A stretch of 64,000 bases of DNA, from assembly GCA_029934175.1 (NCBI GenBank), contig JAOZMT010000001.1, positions 57,448 through 121,447 of the forward strand, given 5' to 3'. Under the pieces are notes generated by a model that was given only the letters and a program-made list of their open reading frames with translations, was not told the DNA's origin and made no database searches. This stretch comes from Victivallales bacterium (GTDB taxonomy: Bacteria; Verrucomicrobiota; Lentisphaeria; Victivallales; JAUVCU01). This document shows, one piece after another, positions 29,903 to 38,773 of this stretch (positions are counted from its first letter, which is position 1; every line of letters begins with the position of its first letter). Position numbers and translations under genes: made by a program.

Positions 29903-30443
29903 GAGCCCAATTCACAATTGTTTCTTCATTTGGAACATTTTTGGAGATTATACCTTTCTCAACTATTTTAGCACCAAGTGCTTGCATAATCCAAACAAAT
30001 ACATCAGGTGTGACCTTCCAAGGAACTATATGATCTAATTTAAGCACTTCAACTAATGGATAAATACATCCTTCTGAACAAAAATACTGATTTTTCTTTT
30101 CCTTCTTCCATTTTAAAAATAAACCAAATCCAGCCCAATAGTCAAATTTAGCTTCTTTTTTTACTAAATCAATAAAGAATTTATTTATTAAGACATATTG
30201 CGCTGTAGTTACATCTAATGCCCAAATTTCATATTCATCGCCTTCTTTGTAGCCATCAAAAATTTTTCTAATTTTCCATCTACAATTTAATAATTCCTTA
30301 TAGCTATCTGGCCAAACTTCAATTGTATGTTTATCATCAAAAATAAAAGCTATATGGGAATATTCACCTTGTGTTTCCCATTTAATAACTTTGGCCAACC
30401 AATCTGTTCCTTTATAAGCTAAATATCTTATTTGTTTGGACAT
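29886..30443 (-). CDS. Permuted papain-fold amidase (YiiX/NlpC-like)
   Basis: A 185-residue protein in which the catalytic His comes first (GEYSHIAFIF) and the Cys later (YFCSEGC), as in the circularly permuted papain-fold YaeF/YiiX group. The acidic residue after the His (TIEVW) fits as well. Family members cut amide or ester bonds in peptides, lipids or cell wall. The gene lies near a phosphatidylserine-decarboxylase-like enzyme, which would suit a lipid or envelope role. The start is the ATG after GGAGAATTGTAAA. Confidence 0.65.
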   Translation of the reverse strand: MSKQIRYLAYKGTDWLAKVIKWETQGEYSHIAFIFDDKHTIEVWPDSYKELLNCRWKIRKIFDGYKEGDEYEIWALDVTTAQYVLINKFFIDLVKKEAKFDYWAGFGLFLKWKKEKKNQYFCSEGCIYPLVEVLKLDHIVPWKVTPDVFVWIMQALGAKIVEKGIISKNVPNEETIVNWALDNTI

Positions 30444-30565
30444 TTTACAATTCTCCATACTAGTGGTTTTTTACCTGTCCATCTAAAACATCTATTTTTA
30501 TACTTATAAATAACTCCTGCTTTTCCTTGTTTTGGAAGTTTAGCAACTGATATTACTTGTGCCAT
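30428..30565 (-). CDS. Small basic protein
   Basis: A 45-residue ORF starting MAQVISVAKLPKQGKAGVIY, with RCFRWTG and a C-terminal KCPNK. This beta-rich repeat-like start is common among phage capsid- or tail-associated small domains, but no firm match is made. AGGTGAAAT precedes it. Confidence 0.45.
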   Translation of the reverse strand: MAQVISVAKLPKQGKAGVIYKYKNRCFRWTGKKPLVWRIVKCPNK

Positions 30566-30566
30566 T

Positions 30567-31352
30567 TTATTTCACCTCTTTGAAAAAATTATTATTCAAT
30601 ATTTTCTTTTTTGATTTTATTTTAATTAATGGATCAATTCCAGCTTCTACATGAACAAAATCTTCTGTTTTTTTAGGGCTTTTTAATAAGCATTCAAATT
30701 CTATTTTATTATTTAATGGAATTACCAATTCTCCTAAACTGCCATAACGTATAATAGCAATTCTATCACCTTGATTAACAAATTCACCATCTTCATCTAT
30801 CATAAAAACATTTGCATTTACTTCTTGATCAGCAATTAAAACTATATAATATTTAAATCCCAATGGATGGACAACTTCAACAATATCTCTTTGATTATAA
30901 TATAAAAATTCTAAACTTCTTCTAAATCTTTTTGGATGTACTATTTGCTTTAATATTTCATTTTCCATGTCACGCATAGATAAATTATTCGTTACTATTG
31001 GATCAACGCTCCTTACCTTTACAAATCCATTTGTTGGAATTCTACTCATATGGACATCAAAAAAACTTAAGAATATACCAATTACTATGCTAGGTGAATT
31101 ATAACTTTCATCTTCTAGTATCTTTTTTAAATTATAAATTTTTCCTTTGATATCTACCACTTCATCATTTGGATTTATCTTTTCATGTACATATAAAACT
31201 GTTCCATCTACTGGACTATACATTATCTCAGGATCATAATAAATAGTTCGCATTGGATCACGAAGAAAAACTTGTTCTAACATTCTACGAATGCTGATCT
31301 TTCTTAATTTCCTTGTTTCTTCTGAATTTAGCCATTCAGTTAATGACTTCAT
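30567..31352 (-). CDS. Phosphatidylserine decarboxylase-like protein
   Basis: A 261-residue protein with YSPVDGTVLYV, IGIFLSFFDVHMSRIPTNGFV and RYGSLGELVIP. These match the substrate region, the central DVHxxR motif and the Gly-Ser self-cleavage site that yields the pyruvoyl group in short PSDs. The enzyme would turn phosphatidylserine (or a related phospholipid) into the ethanolamine form at the membrane. The LGS[ST] context is altered, so self-processing should be checked. It lies next to a DDAH-like enzyme and a permuted papain amidase. Confidence 0.72.
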   Translation of the reverse strand: MKSLTEWLNSEETRKLRKISIRRMLEQVFLRDPMRTIYYDPEIMYSPVDGTVLYVHEKINPNDEVVDIKGKIYNLKKILEDESYNSPSIVIGIFLSFFDVHMSRIPTNGFVKVRSVDPIVTNNLSMRDMENEILKQIVHPKRFRRSLEFLYYNQRDIVEVVHPLGFKYYIVLIADQEVNANVFMIDEDGEFVNQGDRIAIIRYGSLGELVIPLNNKIEFECLLKSPKKTEDFVHVEAGIDPLIKIKSKKKILNNNFFKEVK

Positions 31353-31355
31353 TTT

Positions 31356-32375
31356 TTATCCCTTCTTTATTAAATCTGGTGGTAAAAGAATTAAATTTGG
31401 ATAATTTAAAGGAGTAATAAAACAACTTAGTAATGCTCCAAGTTTCATTGCTTCACTCAAGTCCAAATACATTACTTCAATTCCAAGTTCATTACAAATT
31501 TTTTCTAAAGTTTCGTTCTTTTTAACTTCCAAATCATAATATTTATCCTTTTTTGACATCCTATGTAAATTAGATGCATTTATTACCAATGAAGTTCCTA
31601 ATTTCAAACTATTACATATTCCCATATATGCACAATCTTTATCAACTGGATAAATGTTAGCATATTTTTCTAATTCACGAATTGGTTTCCTTTTAACTAC
31701 TTTGGTACATACCATTGCATTTTCATTATCTAGCATAAAGAATGTACAGTCGCCATGATATAAATACTCATCTACAACTTCACTTTTAATAATATAAATA
31801 TCATCAAATTGTTTCATTAGCCAATCATGAGTTTCAGGTTGTGTTCTAACACCATAATTTCCCCAATAAATTGCTTTATCATTATCTATTGTTATAAGTT
31901 TAAGTTCAGGATATCCTTCAAAATATGTTTCAGGTTGAATAGTATGATAGCCAAAAGATTGTAAAAATTCCCTTGCAACTTCAGATTCAGCTTCTCTACC
32001 TTCAGCTCTAAATTTGCTAATTACTATTATATAGTCCTGTTTTGATGGAAGATACAATGAAACAAATGAATTCACAAATGTGATATCCTGTAAGCCTGGC
32101 TTACTTGGCATTAGAAGAATCATAGAATCCGCTGATATCACTTGATACAAATCCATCCATTGTGACATAAACTTTTCTTTGTCAATTTTTCTCTCTTCTT
32201 TAGGTAGTTCTTTCATCCAAATATTATTAGCTATATTAAAATCTACATGGAAAGGCGGGGCCATGACAAAAACTTCAATATTTAAATCTGAAGGTTTGGG
32301 GCTAAATGGTTTTTCTTCTTTTATAGTTTTTATATAAAATCCTTTTCTACAATAAGGACATGTTACAAATTGCAT
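31356..32375 (-). CDS. DDAH/amidinotransferase-superfamily enzyme with N-terminal zinc ribbon
   Basis: A 339-residue protein. An N-terminal CPYC suggests half of a zinc site. From residue 35 it reads like the guanidino-modifying (pentein) fold: VFVMAPPFHVDFNIANNIWM (equivalent to the family's PxxFxV...INPWM), YFEGYPELK, HGDCTFFML (His and Asp) and a late GALLSCFITPL with the likely catalytic Cys. Relatives hydrolyse or transfer guanidino groups of arginine derivatives. The substrate here is unknown. A phage copy could change host arginine or polyamine pools or modify protein arginines. Confidence 0.65.
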   Translation of the reverse strand: MQFVTCPYCRKGFYIKTIKEEKPFSPKPSDLNIEVFVMAPPFHVDFNIANNIWMKELPKEERKIDKEKFMSQWMDLYQVISADSMILLMPSKPGLQDITFVNSFVSLYLPSKQDYIIVISKFRAEGREAESEVAREFLQSFGYHTIQPETYFEGYPELKLITIDNDKAIYWGNYGVRTQPETHDWLMKQFDDIYIIKSEVVDEYLYHGDCTFFMLDNENAMVCTKVVKRKPIRELEKYANIYPVDKDCAYMGICNSLKLGTSLVINASNLHRMSKKDKYYDLEVKKNETLEKICNELGIEVMYLDLSEAMKLGALLSCFITPLNYPNLILLPPDLIKKG

Positions 32376-32397
32376 TTTATATCCTCCTAAATTTCAA

Positions 32398-33081
32398 CTA
32401 TGTTTTTGGTATTATATATCCACATTTAGGACATACAAAGCAATTTTGATAGCAAGATTCATACTTTCTTCCAGTCCATTGCTTCATTAGAAGCATTTCA
32501 GATTTCATTTCTGATTTGCAATGAGGACAACAGATTTTATCCATTTTATTGGTTGATCCATAACCGCCTTCTCTATTTGTTTGGATGTAATTTTTCATTA
32601 TTTGCTTAAAATTATTATAAATTTCTTCATCTACAACAGTTTCAACTTCTTCCTTGCCATAAGTATCAAAAAATAATAATTGAGCAATTCTTTCTTGTGA
32701 AGTAATTGGAACTAATCCTCTTATTGCATAACAACTAAAATGAACAGTATCAAAATAATCGTTGTCTATAACACCACTATCTACAAAAATCAATCCAAAT
32801 CGATGTGCAGTAGAACTCCTAGGTCTAATAATAGCTTTAATGGGTGGTGGAACATATAATTTGAAACCCAAAGAAAATTTATAAATGCAATCTTTTGTTG
32901 TATAAAGAATGCCATCCTTAGTAAAGATTTTTTGAATTCCATAGTCATTAGATTCTTCTATTCCTTCACTTAAATCAATTTTACAATCATAACCAACAGC
33001 CAATGTAGTCTTCTTTTCTGGCAAAAAATTTGAATCTTTAACTACAAATACAATTTTGTTTTGCCTAATTAAATCTTGCAT
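32398..33081 (-). CDS. dut: dUTPase with C-terminal zinc-ribbon extension
   Basis: A 227-residue trimeric-type dUTPase: VGYDCKIDL (motif 1), IRPRSSTAHRFGL (motif 2), DSGVIDNDYF (motif 3), ERIAQLLFF (motif 4) and the Gly-rich REGGYGSTN (motif 5, about residue 172). It hydrolyses dUTP to dUMP, keeping uracil out of DNA and feeding dTMP synthesis. After motif 5, where the enzyme normally ends, about 50 more residues carry CPHC and CPKCG, a zinc ribbon. That fusion is unusual and may add DNA or protein binding. Confidence 0.87.
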   Translation of the reverse strand: MQDLIRQNKIVFVVKDSNFLPEKKTTLAVGYDCKIDLSEGIEESNDYGIQKIFTKDGILYTTKDCIYKFSLGFKLYVPPPIKAIIRPRSSTAHRFGLIFVDSGVIDNDYFDTVHFSCYAIRGLVPITSQERIAQLLFFDTYGKEEVETVVDEEIYNNFKQIMKNYIQTNREGGYGSTNKMDKICCPHCKSEMKSEMLLMKQWTGRKYESCYQNCFVCPKCGYIIPKT

Positions 33082-33090
33082 AATAACCTC

Positions 33091-33396
33091 CTATTGAATT
33101 TCTACTGGAGTTAAATCATTCAATATCTCACTTAAATGATTTATTGTTTTTTCGGCAAATTCTTCAAAGCTAACATTGTTTTCAATGCCCTTGTAAAGAA
33201 TAGCGAGAGCAGTTAAAACATCAAAATAAGTGATTCCAATGTCGTGTGGAAAATTTTCAAAGTGAAATGTACCTAACTCAGGATTGCTAACAAACACCGA
33301 GATGTGGCTTCCTTCTTGATATTGTTCTTTGACAACATCCAAAAATTCATCTAAAGTCATTTGTTCTTCCTTGACTAATCCTTTTAATTTTTCCAT
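33091..33396 (-). CDS. Hypothetical protein
   Basis: A 101-residue acidic protein with an AGGAGGAAT site. Mixed helices and strands; no recognised family. It is the first gene after the promoter at 33416. Confidence 0.55.
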   Translation of the reverse strand: MEKLKGLVKEEQMTLDEFLDVVKEQYQEGSHISVFVSNPELGTFHFENFPHDIGITYFDVLTALAILYKGIENNVSFEEFAEKTINHLSEILNDLTPVEIQ

Positions 33397-33415
33397 AATA
33401 TTCCTCCTTAAAGTA

Positions 33416-33443
33416 ATGATAATTATTTTTTACGAATTGTCAA
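33416..33443 (-). promoter_or_regulatory. Sigma70-type promoter
   Basis: TTGACA, 16 bp, TATCAT. The -35 overlaps the stop region of the upstream glycosyltransferase gene. Confidence 0.55.
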
Positions 33444-34147
33444 GTCCCATACTTCTCAGGAAATTGTAATCCCATTGGATCATGAAGAAAACAAAAAGTT
33501 TCTCTTAATCCCAAAACAGTTCTTGAATAAATAGTTGAACAATAGCCAAAATGTGACACTATATTGGGAATTGTTACATAATAAGTCATTTTATTTTCCA
33601 TTAACCATTTTCTAATCAATAAATCTTGAGCATCTTTAGGTGACACAGGTGGTGTTTTCTTTTGAAATTCGTATAACTGCTCAATTTGCCACAATCTTAA
33701 CCAAAAACACGTTGAAGAACCATAATATGAATTTGGAAATGTTATTAGATGTAATTTAAAATTATTAATAAAACTTTTAATTGTATCTTTTCTATGGCTA
33801 AAACCCGAAATAATACTATTTGGGTCTTTTCTTAATTTTTCAAAATAAAAAACAGCATCAATAAAATTATAGCAAATTATAATATCGTTTTCCAAAACCA
33901 AGAACAAATCATCTTTATTATAATTTTCTAATGCATATTCAAATGCATGTGCCAAATTTTCTCTTTTCGTAAAATCACCTTTATAATGGAAATCTGCCTT
34001 TTTAGGTGCTTCATTTCCACCAAAAACATTTAAAACATATTTATCTTTTTTATTGGGAAGTCGTTGGTCTAATATAGCGAAACAAATATTTCTAGTTTCT
34101 TTTCTAATTTCAAAGTTATCGGATGTTAAATTGATTATCAATTTCAT
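33440..34147 (-). CDS. Putative glycosyltransferase
   Basis: A 235-residue protein. DDLFLVLENDIIICYNF resembles the strand carrying the acidic metal-binding motif of GT-A enzymes, and DAQDLLIRKWL follows near the C-terminus. It is the last gene of a sugar cluster and overlaps the epimerase by 32 bp. Donor and acceptor unknown. Confidence 0.55.
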   Translation of the reverse strand: MKLIINLTSDNFEIRKETRNICFAILDQRLPNKKDKYVLNVFGGNEAPKKADFHYKGDFTKRENLAHAFEYALENYNKDDLFLVLENDIIICYNFIDAVFYFEKLRKDPNSIISGFSHRKDTIKSFINNFKLHLITFPNSYYGSSTCFWLRLWQIEQLYEFQKKTPPVSPKDAQDLLIRKWLMENKMTYYVTIPNIVSHFGYCSTIYSRTVLGLRETFCFLHDPMGLQFPEKYGT

Positions 34148-34907
34148 TCTTTAACCAATTCCTTAACTTATATTTGCATTTATAGAGTTTATTTATTTCT
34201 TTCAAATTTAAACTTACATTTTTATCACCAACTAATCCATTTGTATAAATTATATCTGTATTAAACAATTTTGCTAAATCATTTATACTAATTGTATCTT
34301 CAGATCCAACATCAATTTTAGTGCAACATGGAATCTTAGAAAATAATGCTAAATATATTATTTCACAAACATCCAATACATGAATAAAATTTCTTTTTTG
34401 GTTTCCATTGCCATAAACAGTTAATTTTTCATTATTTCTATATTGTTTTAAAAATCTACTAATTACAGTGCTTTTCTTTTTTAAAAAATCAATACCACCA
34501 TAAACATTGCTCAATCTAAGTATGTATGATTTTAGACCAGATTTACATCTGTCGATTGCATAATCTTCCACGCAAGCTTTTGTGTATCCATAATAAGAAG
34601 TTCCTTTTGCTGCTTGTGAAGAAGTAAAAATAAACGGAATATTTCTTTCTAAACAGTAATTAATTAGTTTATAACTTGCTAAAACGTTGATTTCATATGC
34701 TCCTAATACATCCATAATACAATTTTTTAATCCACTTATAGCGGCCAAATGAACTATTGCATCTATATTTTCAAATCTATATTTTTCAAACCTTCTTATA
34801 TCACAACTAGGCAAGTCGCATTCCACAAACTGAATATCTCTATCTTTTAAAAAATATTTTAGATTAGTGCCAATATAGCCTTTAGAACCTGTAATCAAAA
34901 CTTTCAT
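34116..34907 (-). CDS. NAD-dependent sugar epimerase/dehydratase (extended SDR)
   Basis: A 263-residue extended SDR: GSKGYIGTNL (nucleotide-binding GxxGxxG), HLAAISG, SSQAA and the catalytic YGYTK. NVYGG and GNQKRNFIHVLD are typical of GalE/WbpP-like enzymes. It probably epimerises or dehydrates a nucleotide sugar for the neighbouring transferases. Confidence 0.78.
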   Translation of the reverse strand: MKVLITGSKGYIGTNLKYFLKDRDIQFVECDLPSCDIRRFEKYRFENIDAIVHLAAISGLKNCIMDVLGAYEINVLASYKLINYCLERNIPFIFTSSQAAKGTSYYGYTKACVEDYAIDRCKSGLKSYILRLSNVYGGIDFLKKKSTVISRFLKQYRNNEKLTVYGNGNQKRNFIHVLDVCEIIYLALFSKIPCCTKIDVGSEDTISINDLAKLFNTDIIYTNGLVGDKNVSLNLKEINKLYKCKYKLRNWLKNEIDNQFNIR

Positions 34908-35658
34908 TTTTCATAAACTCTTCAATATTTTTTTCAATTTGTTTCCAAGGAACATATAAATGTTTATGTCTAAAGCGTGTATTCCAATTGTTTATATATG
35001 TTATCGAGAATATTTCATCTAAATTATAAATTTCAAAGCCTAACATTTTTATTATTTTCATTAAAACAAAATCTGGCCAAGGGCCAGGTTCCCAATATTT
35101 CGAAGCTTTAATAACTGCGCTTTTCCTAAAAGCATTTGCGGAACCACTACCTAAATGAAAGCACTGTTTATATGGATATTTATTGGTATTTTTATATCTT
35201 TCATCATATATTAAGCTACATCCAGTTATGGATGCAATTTTTTCATTTGAATTTAATCTTTGAATCATTGGTTTGACATTAAATCTAATTTCGTCATCTA
35301 AATCCAATGTTCTAACCCAATCATATTTTGCATATAAAACAGAATTGATTACTAAATCTTTTGTATGATGCCAATATTTTAATATTTGTTTAGGCTTAAG
35401 ATGTCTATGAATATTACATTTTATATCTTTTAATTCTATTGGTTTTTGTTTGATAATTGTAAAAGGCCAATTTATATCAGCATTTCTATAATGCTTACTT
35501 TCTTCAAAAACATTCCAACTACAATTTTCTAATAATAAAATTTCATCAGCAGGTTGATATTTTATTATACTTCTTATAGCACGATGGAAAAATTGCTTGC
35601 TTAATTCAGGATTATTGTAATCACACATTATTAACGTCTGTGTCAACTTTATATCCAT
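34882..35658 (-). CDS. GT-A-fold glycosyltransferase
   Basis: A 258-residue protein with VRTLDLDDEIRF, a DxD metal-binding motif about residue 117, and CFHLGSGSANAFRKSAV, the acceptor-side segment of family 2-like transferases. It overlaps both neighbours, so the cluster is translated as one unit. Confidence 0.62.
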   Translation of the reverse strand: MDIKLTQTLIMCDYNNPELSKQFFHRAIRSIIKYQPADEILLLENCSWNVFEESKHYRNADINWPFTIIKQKPIELKDIKCNIHRHLKPKQILKYWHHTKDLVINSVLYAKYDWVRTLDLDDEIRFNVKPMIQRLNSNEKIASITGCSLIYDERYKNTNKYPYKQCFHLGSGSANAFRKSAVIKASKYWEPGPWPDFVLMKIIKMLGFEIYNLDEIFSITYINNWNTRFRHKHLYVPWKQIEKNIEEFMKNESFDYRF

Positions 35659-36542
35659 TTTAAATCCTCTAAATCATCATCTTTTTTTATAAATCTAATA
35701 TTGGGATAATCTTTTAAGTAAGTATTGTAAAAGCTTTCTACTTTATGTGTATACCCTTTAAAAGATATAACATTAATTCCTAATATTGTTGGTATTAAAC
35801 TACCATGCATTCTATCTGAAACAACAAGCTTAGCCTGATGTAACTTATTATATGCAAATTCTTTAGCATATTCTACTGTATCTTTTGGTGAAGAATTATT
35901 TAAAATCTTCTTGTCTTTATCATCCCATAACCATCTAATTTTGGTATATCCTTTTAGCATTGATAAAACTTTAATCAACACTGGATTGCATTCAGTTTTT
36001 GAGTGAATAATCAGTATATTGTTCCTAGGCGTTATAGTTCCAAATTCATCATATAGTAAAACGCTGGGACATGGTATTAATCTTGTAGGAACTCTTATAT
36101 GTAATGTCTTTTCAAAGTAATCTTTACTCGTTCTTTCCCTAAAACAAATATATTTCATTTTTGGTAATTCAAAAAATAATGCACAATGTTTATCAAAATC
36201 TTTTACAAAACTTGTTGGCGTAAAAATTATTTCCCTGTTTTTGGCTTGGAAAAACCATTTAAAGACATCTCGCATTCCTAGAGAAGCTGAACTATATTCA
36301 CAGCCCCGAATTAATATCGGCAAATTATAATTAGGCAAATCTTCATTATATTTACAAATTACATATTCAATATCAAGAATTTCAAATAATTTCATTAAAC
36401 CACCTGCAATCAAATAATCGCCAACATTGCTTAACTCTGGAATGGGAAATCCAGCAAAAATCAATCTTTTTGGTAAATCTTTTAAATTAATTATTATTTG
36501 ATCATATAATATCTTATTTAGTTTTTTTACTCTATTATCCAT
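35649..36542 (-). CDS. Polysaccharide pyruvyl transferase family protein
   Basis: A 297-residue protein. LSNVGDYLIAGGL near the N-terminus and KLVVSDRMHGSLIP near the C-terminus are the two best-known motifs of the family. It would add a ketal-linked pyruvate to a sugar, giving a negative charge to a surface polysaccharide. Confidence 0.78.
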   Translation of the reverse strand: MDNRVKKLNKILYDQIIINLKDLPKRLIFAGFPIPELSNVGDYLIAGGLMKLFEILDIEYVICKYNEDLPNYNLPILIRGCEYSSASLGMRDVFKWFFQAKNREIIFTPTSFVKDFDKHCALFFELPKMKYICFRERTSKDYFEKTLHIRVPTRLIPCPSVLLYDEFGTITPRNNILIIHSKTECNPVLIKVLSMLKGYTKIRWLWDDKDKKILNNSSPKDTVEYAKEFAYNKLHQAKLVVSDRMHGSLIPTILGINVISFKGYTHKVESFYNTYLKDYPNIRFIKKDDDLEDLKWI

Positions 36543-37461
36543 TTAACTTTTCCTTAATATAATCTAATCTTTGTCTAATTTTATAACCAACATTGATGAC
36601 ATCAAATTTCATGCCTTGTTTAACATAATCTTTTCTATTTTTAACTAATAATGCCTGTTCAATACATTCAATTGGATTAGAGCAAATAAATCCCAACGAA
36701 CCCAATTGTTCTCTTACGCATCCAACATCTCTAATCACAACAATACAGCCCGCATTAAGCGCCTCATATATTACTAAAGGACAGCTTTCCCTATAAGAAG
36801 CCAAAACAAAAACTTTACTTCTTTTCATATATTCAGCAACTTCTGCTCTAGGTAAATTATAGACAAATCTGATATTGAGACTTTTAAGAAATTTTAAGTC
36901 TTGTTGATCTGTAATCGTTGTTATCATTAAGCTATTTGGATATTTTTTATGAATTTCTATAAAATCAAAACCGCCTTTATCCTTAAATTCATTTGTTCTT
37001 ATAACAGTTAAAACATTAATATCCCTTTTGATATTTAAATCCAAAGGTCTAAAAATAGAATAATCATGTGGCGGAATCATAACCAACGAAGAAATGGGAA
37101 GCTGTTTTCCAGTTGTATTGGAATTTGTCCAATATTCAATTATATTGCTTGAAATACGAAATCCAGATATTACGCACCAAACTATTGCAGGAATCCTAAA
37201 TTTATGTGCATAAAAAGCTCTAGTAAATAACAAATCATAATCACTTTCGTTTATATTAGATTTAAAATCATTTATATTTAAAAATTTTAAATTGTAAAAA
37301 TTCAATAAATTTGGAATATCTTCTATTTGGCTATTAAGTATAGAATCATAATAAATATCAACGTCATATCCTAACGACTTAAAAAAATCTGCAAAAGTCA
37401 ATATTGTACAAATAGAACCACCAATTCTGAAAATTCTTGGTTGATAAACTAAAATCTTCAT
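36535..37461 (-). CDS. GT-B glycosyltransferase (family 4-like)
   Basis: A 308-residue protein. RIGGSICTILTFADFFKSLG is the N-terminal Gly-rich loop, and SYRESCPLVIYEALNAGCIVV is the EX7E-type donor-binding motif of group 1 transferases. It overlaps the next genes by a few bases. Confidence 0.75.
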   Translation of the reverse strand: MKILVYQPRIFRIGGSICTILTFADFFKSLGYDVDIYYDSILNSQIEDIPNLLNFYNLKFLNINDFKSNINESDYDLLFTRAFYAHKFRIPAIVWCVISGFRISSNIIEYWTNSNTTGKQLPISSLVMIPPHDYSIFRPLDLNIKRDINVLTVIRTNEFKDKGGFDFIEIHKKYPNSLMITTITDQQDLKFLKSLNIRFVYNLPRAEVAEYMKRSKVFVLASYRESCPLVIYEALNAGCIVVIRDVGCVREQLGSLGFICSNPIECIEQALLVKNRKDYVKQGMKFDVINVGYKIRQRLDYIKEKLNG

Positions 37462-38606
37462 TTCCAGCTAATCCTTGGTATTAAAACTTCTCTTTTAATT
37501 CTATATTTAAATTTCATCATAATCTTGAACAAATACCTAATTTCTTTTTCCAATGTAGTTGAAGGCCTATAGCCCAATCTTTTCAATTCTCTATGAATTG
37601 GATTATACCAATAATTGTCTTCTAGTTCAACCCTTGGGTTTTTGATGTTTGATTTTCCCACATGAATTCCAAATTCATTTGCAATTTGAATAACTTTATT
37701 TGCCACATGTGTGATAGTATATACATTTTCAAATTGATTAACAACACGATACTCTCCTTGTTTAGGAGGATTTTCCAAAAGTAAAGTGAAACATTGTACT
37801 GCATCAGATAATGGGATAAATCCTCTCTTTTGATATCCTTTACCATATAAAGTGAGTGGCATTTTTAAAACAGCTTGAGCTACGAACCGATGAACCACAG
37901 TTCCAAAAGATTCATCGATGTCGAGACGTGTTAGCAAATTATCATCATTCATTTCTTCAGAGCGAATCCCATATATAATACCTTGATGTACATCTGTAAT
38001 TTTTAAGTTCCAAACTTTAGATCCAAATTCAAGATTTATTGCATCACAGGATTTTGTACAATGATAGAACGAGCCACCCAACTTTGGATATGGAATAGTT
38101 AATTTTTTGTTATCTATTTCTATTTCGAAATCACCTTCTGGCGTAAAAGGCAAACCATAAGAATAAACACCCATAGTTCCAGCATGTAAAATATGTGCTT
38201 TTGGACAATGTTTTTTAACATTCCAAAGAACTGATAATGTTCCCAGTATATTATTTTTATATGTTTCAAGACATGATTTAACACTTTTCATCGAATATGC
38301 TGCTGAAGGTTGTTCTGCAAAATGCACTATGCAATCTGGCTTTTCTTTTTTAAATATATCACTAAGTAATAAAGGATTAATTACATTAATATGATAAAAA
38401 TTTAATCTATAGCCAAAATGTTTAAAAAATACATTTAATCTGTCTTCCATTGAGGGAATTGGAGTGACAGATTGACTTTGCATGCTTTTTACCCATTTTC
38501 GTCTATTGAAATTATCGACACCTGAAACTTTGTGACCTTTGTTTGCTAGATGAAGTGCTAATGTCCATCCGACAAATCCATCGATTCCTAGAATTAAGAT
38601 TTTCAT
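37458..38606 (-). CDS. UDP-sulfoquinovose synthase-like protein (SQD1 family)
   Basis: A 382-residue extended SDR close to SQD1 in length and layout. GIDGFVGWTLALHLANKGH, VTPIPSMEDRL, HFAEQPSAAYSM, AGTMGVYSYG, PYPKLGGSFYHCTK, YGKGYQKRGFI and a final ISWK all have clear SQD1 counterparts. The TYK triad falls at T144, Y181 and K185. SQD1 makes UDP-sulfoquinovose from UDP-glucose and sulfite. Other UDP-sugars remain possible because the sulfite pocket cannot be judged by eye. It heads the sugar cluster. Confidence 0.8.
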   Translation of the reverse strand: MKILILGIDGFVGWTLALHLANKGHKVSGVDNFNRRKWVKSMQSQSVTPIPSMEDRLNVFFKHFGYRLNFYHINVINPLLLSDIFKKEKPDCIVHFAEQPSAAYSMKSVKSCLETYKNNILGTLSVLWNVKKHCPKAHILHAGTMGVYSYGLPFTPEGDFEIEIDNKKLTIPYPKLGGSFYHCTKSCDAINLEFGSKVWNLKITDVHQGIIYGIRSEEMNDDNLLTRLDIDESFGTVVHRFVAQAVLKMPLTLYGKGYQKRGFIPLSDAVQCFTLLLENPPKQGEYRVVNQFENVYTITHVANKVIQIANEFGIHVGKSNIKNPRVELEDNYWYNPIHRELKRLGYRPSTTLEKEIRYLFKIMMKFKYRIKREVLIPRISWK

Positions 38607-38773
38607 TCATCTTTCACCTTATTAATAATAATTTCTAAATGTTTTAATATTTGATAGTAATGATATTTAAGTTCTAAATCTTCAATTTTACTCTCATCTA
38701 TATTATAAATTAGATTTTGATAAGTTTCTAGTGCCATCAATCCCAACGAATCTTTAAATACTTGCTTTTTCAT
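38603..38773 (-). CDS. Small hypothetical helical protein
   Basis: A 56-residue ORF starting MKKQVFKDSLGLMALETYQN after AGGAG. It overlaps the HPS-like gene by 20 bp and is ATGA-coupled to the SQD1-like gene. Function unknown. Confidence 0.5.
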   Translation of the reverse strand: MKKQVFKDSLGLMALETYQNLIYNIDESKIEDLELKYHYYQILKHLEIIINKVKDE

